From NCBI RefSeq assembly GCF_018128545.1, contig NZ_JAGSND010000005.1, positions 161,468-225,467 on the forward strand: DNA of 64,000 nucleotides, read 5' to 3'. A program made the translations under genes and the position numbers. Every line of letters starts with the position of its first letter. The first letter of the stretch is position 1. The notes beneath the pieces are model-generated. The model saw only the letters and a program-made list of their open reading frames with translations, did no database searches and was not told the DNA's origin. Below, in pieces: positions 59,151 to 64,000 of this stretch. The stretch comes from Sinanaerobacter chloroacetimidivorans. GTDB taxonomy: Bacteria > Bacillota > Clostridia > Peptostreptococcales > Anaerovoracaceae.

Positions 59151-60761
59151 ATGAAGGCAGATATAATATTGTACAATGGCAGCGTATTAACGGTAGATCA
59201 CAAGGATTCTGTTGTTTCTGCCGTGGCGACAAAAGACAATAAAATTATTTATGCAGGCTCTGATGATGAGGCGCTGAAATTTTTCGGAGAAAACACAAAA
59301 CTGATAGACTTGAAAGGCAGGAGCCTGGTTCCCGGATTTATCGATTCTCACCTGCATACTGCCGTACTTGGTGCAAATTCGCTTGCTATTGACTGCAGAT
59401 CACCAGGTGTTACTTCTATTGAAGATATCAAAAGGCTAATCAAAGAGGCTGCGAAAGTAACCCCCAAGGGCCAGTGGATCAGGGGCTGGGGCTATGATCA
59501 TTCCAAGCTGACAGAGAAAAGACATCCCAATCGATATGATTTGGATGAGGCTGCTCCTGAGCATCCTGTGATTCTGACCAGAGTCTGTGCACATATTTCC
59601 GCCCATAACTCTCTAAGTCTGAAGACTGCCGGTATAGCGGATGATGCATCAGATCCTGAAGGGGGAGTGATGGATAGAGAGCATGGCAGGATTAACGGAG
59701 TAATGAGAGAAAATGCCCACATGCAAATTCTGAAAACCTCACAGCTTTCCAGAGAAGAATTAATCCATGCCATGAGTGCCGCCAACGATATTCTGATCAG
59801 GGAGGGCATCACCTCGGTTCATGATTCCGGCGGCTACGGAGCAGTTCAAATGAGTGCAATCCAGGATGCCGTAAAGGAAAAGAAGCTTCGGCTCAGACTC
59901 TATGCTATGATTTTTTCTTTTGTGGAGAATCTCAGCTTTGTTGAAGAGTATATTCATATGGGACTTCATACAGGATTCGGAGATGACCATTTCCGGTTAG
60001 GGCCTGTAAAGGTGATGATCGACGGCAGCAGCAGCGGTCCGACGGCCGCCACAATAGAACCGTACTGCAGCAATCCCGGTGACTCAGGAATCCTGAGCAT
60101 GACCCAGGAACAGGTAGATGATATTATTATAAGGGCTCATAAAGCCGGTTGGCAGGTTACCTCTCATGCGGTGGGAGATAAGGCTGTCACCATGATTGTA
60201 AGTGCAATCGAAAAGGCCTTGCAACAATTTCCAAGAGAAAACCATCGCCACAGAATAGAACATTGTGCCATGATCAATGATGAGCTTTTAGACAGAATCA
60301 AGAAAACGGGTATTATTCCAATTCCCAACCCCATATTCCTATATGAATTCGGTGACGGCTATATGGTGAACTATGGAAAGGAAAGGGCTTATAGAATGTT
60401 TCCAAATAAAAGCTATTTTGACAGAGGAATCCTTGCGGCGGGAAGCAGCGACAGTCCCATCACCTTTTCGAACCCCATTCTAAACATGCATCTTGCTGTG
60501 AATCGAGAGACCCAGACCGGCCAGATGATCAACCTGAAGGAACGGATTTCGGTGAAGGAGGCTTTACGAATGTTCACTTATCACGGCGCTTATGCAAGCT
60601 TTGAGGAGGATCGAAAAGGCTCTATTGAAGCGGGTAAACTTGCAGATCTGGTGCTCCTGTCCGACGATCTTTTAAAGGTATCATCTGACAGAATCAAAGA
60701 GATAACCGTGGACATGACAATCATTGACGGGGATATCGTTTATCGAAAAGAATCCGAATAG
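59151..60761 (+). CDS. YtcJ-like metal-dependent amidohydrolase
   Basis: 536 residues from ATG 59151, with GGGTGAGG upstream; the ATG at 59127 overlaps the M20 gene and has poor spacing. Metal ligands: HxH in FIDSHLHTAVLG, later histidines in SHAVGDKAV and HRIEHCAMIND, aspartate in AAGSSDSPITF. The N- and C-terminal beta-sandwich (IILYNGSVLTVD ... GSIEAGKLADLVLLSDDLLK) is complete. The family acts on amides such as N-acyl amines and formamides; here the substrate is probably a product of the upstream transporter/M20 system. Confidence 0.9.
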   Translation: MKADIILYNGSVLTVDHKDSVVSAVATKDNKIIYAGSDDEALKFFGENTKLIDLKGRSLVPGFIDSHLHTAVLGANSLAIDCRSPGVTSIEDIKRLIKEAAKVTPKGQWIRGWGYDHSKLTEKRHPNRYDLDEAAPEHPVILTRVCAHISAHNSLSLKTAGIADDASDPEGGVMDREHGRINGVMRENAHMQILKTSQLSREELIHAMSAANDILIREGITSVHDSGGYGAVQMSAIQDAVKEKKLRLRLYAMIFSFVENLSFVEEYIHMGLHTGFGDDHFRLGPVKVMIDGSSSGPTAATIEPYCSNPGDSGILSMTQEQVDDIIIRAHKAGWQVTSHAVGDKAVTMIVSAIEKALQQFPRENHRHRIEHCAMINDELLDRIKKTGIIPIPNPIFLYEFGDGYMVNYGKERAYRMFPNKSYFDRGILAAGSSDSPITFSNPILNMHLAVNRETQTGQMINLKERISVKEALRMFTYHGAYASFEEDRKGSIEAGKLADLVLLSDDLLKVSSDRIKEITVDMTIIDGDIVYRKESE

Positions 60762-60801
60762 CGGTATCCGCAAGAAAATCAATTCGGGATGGCTGGAATT
60801 G

Positions 60802-60840
60802 ATGAGCCATGGCTATTCAGCTATGGCTCATATAAATTTT
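60802..60840 (+). terminator. Terminator after the amidohydrolase gene
   Basis: ATGAGCCATGGCT pairs with AGCTATGGCTCAT (one mismatch) and is followed by ATAAATTTTT. Confidence 0.8.
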
Positions 60841-60854
60841 TAAAAACTATTTTT

Positions 60855-61100
60855 TTACTTTGAATTCGTTTTATTATTTAAGATATTTTTATGCTGCTTC
60901 TCTGTAAAGCCCCACTTTAACTTATAGCCGACATACATGAGAATGCATAAATACAGCCAGACAATCAAGGTAAAACCATAAATGAAGGGTAAACCTAAGA
61001 TTCGCGGTTCTATACGGTTAATATAGAAAATTCCCGGAAACTCAATGGCAGCAAATCCGATTAGTATGAGGAACCATAGTAACCTGTATTTTTTTTTCAT
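60855..61100 (-). CDS. Orphan small symporter-partner-like membrane protein
   Basis: 81 residues with two membrane helices (RLLWFLILIGFAAIEFPGIF and LGLPFIYGFTLIVWLYLCIL). It aligns along its length with the small protein at 56029 (shared LIGF-A-EFPG and LGLPFIYG), but no symporter gene follows it. It lies 20 bp downstream of the CFA-synthase gene on the same strand, with AGGAGG before the ATG. It may serve the partnerless symporter at 51642; this is inference from pairing logic. Confidence 0.7.
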   Translation of the reverse strand: MKKKYRLLWFLILIGFAAIEFPGIFYINRIEPRILGLPFIYGFTLIVWLYLCILMYVGYKLKWGFTEKQHKNILNNKTNSK

Positions 61101-61120
61101 AGATTCTCCCTCCTATTTGA

Positions 61121-62305
61121 TTACTCGTACAGATGGCATCTGGTAAGGGGCATGTCGTTTTTCGGTCCCTTGGACAATAGGATTTGATGAAGGTCGATGA
61201 CTCCGTTGTTGAAGGAAGCCGCACAGGAGCACAGGTAGAGCTCCCACATTCTGATGAATTGATCGTCAAACATCATTTTAACCTGATCCATTGCCTGCAG
61301 GTAATTTTCCCTCCAGCAAAGTAATGTCTTTACGTAGTGCTGTCTTAAGCTTTCCACATCCAGGGTATAAAATCTGTGATCACCGCAGATCTGTATGATT
61401 TCTCTCAAGCTAGGAATCACGCCGCCGGGGAAAATATATTTTTTAATCCAGGGATCTCCCGGATGTTCTTTCAACGCACTGATGTAATGGAGCAGGAAAA
61501 GGCCCTGGGGCTTCAGCACCGCATCCACATTTTCAAAGAATAGTTCATAGTTGGCTCGTCCTACATGCTCCAACATCCCGACACTTACGACACGATCAAA
61601 GGTCAGATCAGATTTTTTCAGTTCTCTGTAATCCATAATTTTCACTTCCAGATGATCCTGCAAACCTTCTTCTTCTATTTTCTTTTGAAATCCCTTTGCC
61701 TGTTCTTCGCTCAGCGTAATTCCTACGCCGTGGATATGATGGCGTTTTGCTGCCTCCAGGAGAAGATAGCCCCAGCCGCAGCCGATATCCAGCAGGCTCA
61801 TTCCATCCTTGATGTTTAACTTGGATAAAATATGATCGATTTTATTCTCCTGAGCCTCATCCAAAGTATCCTTCTCATTTTTAAAGTAGGCGCAGGAATA
61901 ATTCATGGTATTTCCCAGCCAAAGGGAATAGAAATCGTTGCCGATATCGTAATGGGAGGAAACCTCTTTCTTTTGGTTTTTCGCGCTGGTAGAACTGTGA
62001 AGCAGCTTTTTTAGAGAATGGGAATCCACTGCAAATTTCTCAATCTGACTTAATGCAATATTGAGAGCGGCAAACAAATCGCCTTCCACTTCAATATCTC
62101 GATTCATGTAAGCCTCACCTAAAGCCAGAGACGTACTGTGCAGCAAATCCGTCTTCTTAAGCGGGCGGTTTACCGTGACGGTAAATTGGGATTCACCGTT
62201 CCCTACCTTGATCGGTTCTTCGTCAGGAAGCTTCACCGTAAAGGGTATATTGCTGATTTGTTCAAGATATTTCAACACTTTTCCCTTTTCAATACCAAAA
62301 ATCAT
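61121..62305 (-). CDS. cfa: Cyclopropane-fatty-acid synthase family methyltransferase
   Basis: 394 residues. SAM-binding motif I is LLDIGCGWGYLLLEAAKRHH near 170. The family patterns VSSHYDIGNDFYSLWLGNTM, NYSCAYF and VSVGMLEHVGRANYELFFEN are present. The N-terminal domain (about 1-110) is the usual lipid-binding region. The enzyme methylenates unsaturated phospholipid acyl chains, altering membrane properties under stress. Length and motifs are complete. Confidence 0.92.
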   Translation of the reverse strand: MIFGIEKGKVLKYLEQISNIPFTVKLPDEEPIKVGNGESQFTVTVNRPLKKTDLLHSTSLALGEAYMNRDIEVEGDLFAALNIALSQIEKFAVDSHSLKKLLHSSTSAKNQKKEVSSHYDIGNDFYSLWLGNTMNYSCAYFKNEKDTLDEAQENKIDHILSKLNIKDGMSLLDIGCGWGYLLLEAAKRHHIHGVGITLSEEQAKGFQKKIEEEGLQDHLEVKIMDYRELKKSDLTFDRVVSVGMLEHVGRANYELFFENVDAVLKPQGLFLLHYISALKEHPGDPWIKKYIFPGGVIPSLREIIQICGDHRFYTLDVESLRQHYVKTLLCWRENYLQAMDQVKMMFDDQFIRMWELYLCSCAASFNNGVIDLHQILLSKGPKNDMPLTRCHLYE

Positions 62306-62629
62306 TTTATCACATCCTTCCTTTTTCTTTTGTTAAAAAAAACTGTTAAATTTATCCTATTCCTATTTAAATCAAATTGCAAGTCGATTTAAGGTATTTA
62401 TTTCCTTGAAAATCTCCAATTTTCATAGTATAATGATGACGCAATCGTGGAGAATTTTTCGACTGCAGAAAAATTTTCTTAATGTGTACATTTCAACGGG
62501 GACAAATTTTCGCCTCGTTATTAATAAATTCGTAAGAAATTCAAAGACTTTTTGTTAAGAATAATAAGGTATCCTCTAAGTAAGACTGGAAAAAGGGGGT
62601 GCCTATTTTATTGGAAAGGAGCGGAAGAT
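62306..62629. other. Divergent intergenic region between cfa and the second response regulator
   Basis: No gene is supported. It contains an imperfect inverted repeat (gagaatttttcg...gcagaaaaattttc, about 62449-62480) and A+T-rich sequence suited to promoters in both directions. No riboswitch was recognised. Confidence 0.4.
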
Positions 62630-63319
62630 ATGAACATTTTAATCTGCGATGACGACAAGGAAATCGCAAATGCCATCGAGGTGTACCTGAGAAATGAAGG
62701 GTATGGGATTTTCAAGGCTTACGACGGGATAGAAGCTCTTGATGTGATACGAAAAGAGGAAATTCATCTTGTACTGATGGATATCATGATGCCAAGGCTG
62801 GATGGCATGAGGACTACCATGAAAATCAGGGAAGAAAAAAATATTCCGATTATTATGCTTTCGGCGAAATCAGAGGATTATGACAAGATCACAGGCCTGA
62901 ATATCGGCGCTGATGATTATATCACCAAGCCGTTTAATCCGCTGGAGCTTATTGCCAGAGTAAAATCACAATTGAGAAGGTACGTAAACCTTGGGAGCAT
63001 GGAGAAAAAAACCGGGGTTTTTAAATCAGGGGGATTGATGGTGGACGACGAGGCTAAAACCGTCACGCTGGATGGAGAACAGGTACTTGTCACCCCCATA
63101 GAGTACGGAATTTTAAAATTATTGACAGAAAATGCAGGAAAGGTGTTTTCCATGGATCAAATCTATGAGGCTGTTTGGAACGAACCCTCTTATAATCCGG
63201 AAAATACCGTAGCAGTACACATTCGGAGAATTCGGGAAAAGATTGAGATCAATCCGAAGGAACCGAGATACTTAAAGGTGGTGTGGGGAATTGGATATAA
63301 AATTGAGAAGCTTTCCTAA
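62630..63319 (+). CDS. VanR-like OmpR-family response regulator
   Basis: 229 residues from ATG 62630, with AAAGGAG upstream; the longer frame from 62552 is rejected. The receiver has ILICDDDKEIANAI, phospho-aspartate in LVLMDIMMPRLDGM near 51, and DDYITKPFNPLELIARV. The C-terminal winged helix reads VTPIEYGILKLLTENAGKVF, then NTVAVHIRRIREKIEINPKE. Its 3' end overlaps the start of the kinase gene by 17 bp. Probable roles are in cell-envelope stress, judging only from the subfamily. Confidence 0.92.
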   Translation: MNILICDDDKEIANAIEVYLRNEGYGIFKAYDGIEALDVIRKEEIHLVLMDIMMPRLDGMRTTMKIREEKNIPIIMLSAKSEDYDKITGLNIGADDYITKPFNPLELIARVKSQLRRYVNLGSMEKKTGVFKSGGLMVDDEAKTVTLDGEQVLVTPIEYGILKLLTENAGKVFSMDQIYEAVWNEPSYNPENTVAVHIRRIREKIEINPKEPRYLKVVWGIGYKIEKLS

Positions 63320-64000
63320 GCAAAAAATATTTACAACAGCAGCATTTATCCTTTGCGTGGTGATGTTCATCGGCGCATTGTCTGCCGGAGCAGTAGCGAT
63401 AAAGGCAGCGACAGAGGACGAGGTGTTTTCCGGCAGTGTGGATGAACTTATCCTTTATAATCATTATTATGAAAGTGCATCTTTTCAGCGGGAATATCAA
63501 ATGAAGCTGGATAACATTCTCTATTTAATTGATCGATTTAAGAGTGAAGAATATATTAAAAGCGGAAAGACCATTAGCGATGGTAGAATGGAAGATGCAA
63601 TCAGGACCCTGTTTTATGAGACTACATATTCCTATGAGGCGTATGAAAATGTGGATAACGGTTATGGGGAAACCAGAACAATTACCATTGTAGGGCAGAA
63701 TCCCTCGGAGAAGTATGGCGCTGATTTTGAGGTCCCGTCAGTTCGGCAGAGTTTTATGAATGACCATCAGGAAGAGATTACCAGGATTAGTGAATCGCTG
63801 ATCATGGACGACTTGCGTGCCTTCAGATCGTATCAGAAAGCATTGAAAGAAATAGAGGGATTTTCTTTCTACGCTACAGATGGGGTGAACGTGGTGACCA
63901 ATCTGAATACAACGGAATCGGCAATAGACAGCAAGCAGTTTACAAAAGATCCGGCATATTTTATTTACGAAAATGACACTCTGAACAAAGTTCCTTCGTC
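63303..64000 (+). CDS. Sensor histidine kinase, N-terminal part (runs off the window)
   Basis: The frame from TTG 63303 is open to the window end (232 codons). It begins with a signal-anchor helix (IFTTAAFILCVVMFIGALSA) followed by an extracytoplasmic region (DELILYNHYYESASFQREYQ ... NLNTTESAIDSKQ). This is the plan of large sensor kinases paired with VanR-like regulators. It overlaps the response regulator by 17 bp. The kinase core is outside the window, so the call rests on operon position and topology. Confidence 0.75.
   Translation, partial: MRSFPKQKIFTTAAFILCVVMFIGALSAGAVAIKAATEDEVFSGSVDELILYNHYYESASFQREYQMKLDNILYLIDRFKSEEYIKSGKTISDGRMEDAIRTLFYETTYSYEAYENVDNGYGETRTITIVGQNPSEKYGADFEVPSVRQSFMNDHQEEITRISESLIMDDLRAFRSYQKALKEIEGFSFYATDGVNVVTNLNTTESAIDSKQFTKDPAYFIYENDTLNKVPS

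Overview
ORGANISM. The window looks like chromosome of a low-to-mid G+C anaerobic Firmicute of the Clostridia. Evidence: strong AGGAGG ribosome-binding sites, frequent TTG/GTG starts, a tryptophan T-box leader, a clostridial Tn1549/CTn-type conjugative backbone, VanR/OmpR-type two-component systems and an old-yellow-enzyme/Fe-S flavoprotein typical of anaerobes. I cannot name the species. The conjugative backbone is visibly richer in G+C than either flank and than two small genes inserted into it. No tRNA, rRNA or CRISPR array was recognised. LAYOUT. (1) 1-9.6 kb: a type I restriction-modification locus, hsdM - hsdS half - inverted hsdS half - tyrosine recombinase - second complete hsdS - DUF3800 gene - hsdR. 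Four copies of one 15-bp site in alternating orientation sit at the hsdS domain boundaries, so this is a specificity shufflon; as read, the first hsdS is split and the second is intact. (2) 9.6-12.7 kb: small accessory genes (DUF2513, DUF1905, a nuclease-like protein), a cluster of four hairpins, and a chimeric pseudogene joining a serine-recombinase fragment to a YheO-like regulator. (3) 12.9-18.5 kb: a PucR-type regulator divergent from a zinc alcohol dehydrogenase and a 937-residue flavoprotein that fuses an old-yellow-enzyme barrel, an Fe-S motif, an FAD/NAD module and a C-terminal acetoacetate-decarboxylase-like domain. (4) 18.7-42.7 kb: an integrative conjugative element backbone, transcribed leftwards: ParA, ParB, HTH protein, DUF7768, DUF3846, PcfB, VirD4, Maff2, TrbL/VirB6, PrgI, VirB4, CD1108 peptidoglycan hydrolase, DUF4315, CD1107/DUF4366, a cysteine-containing small protein, TopB, a 59-residue protein, a RadC-ArdC-YodL fusion, TTRAP, MobC, CD1845 and relaxase. 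No intact integrase or excisionase accompanies it, and its left end is decayed. Two low-G+C cargo modules interrupt it, and each is flanked by a direct duplication of the 3' end of the upstream backbone gene. (5) 43-50 kb: an ECF sigma/anti-sigma/membrane-protein operon, a flavin-type PNPOx-fold protein divergent from an Rrf2 regulator, a MASE3 histidine kinase with a terminator-bearing leader, and a YjjG-type nucleotidase. (6) 49.8-64 kb: TrpB2 under a tryptophan T-box, two paralogous sodium:solute symporters, a PAS histidine kinase/response regulator pair, an M20 hydrolase and a YtcJ-like amidohydrolase, a CFA-synthase-type methyltransferase, and a second response regulator with a kinase that runs off the window end. 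HOW IT FITS. The shufflon would let the cell switch DNA specificity of one HsdM/HsdR pair. The conjugative element carries a likely antirestriction-type protein. The transporter, M20 hydrolase and amidohydrolase form a plausible import-and-hydrolyse operon next to a two-component system.
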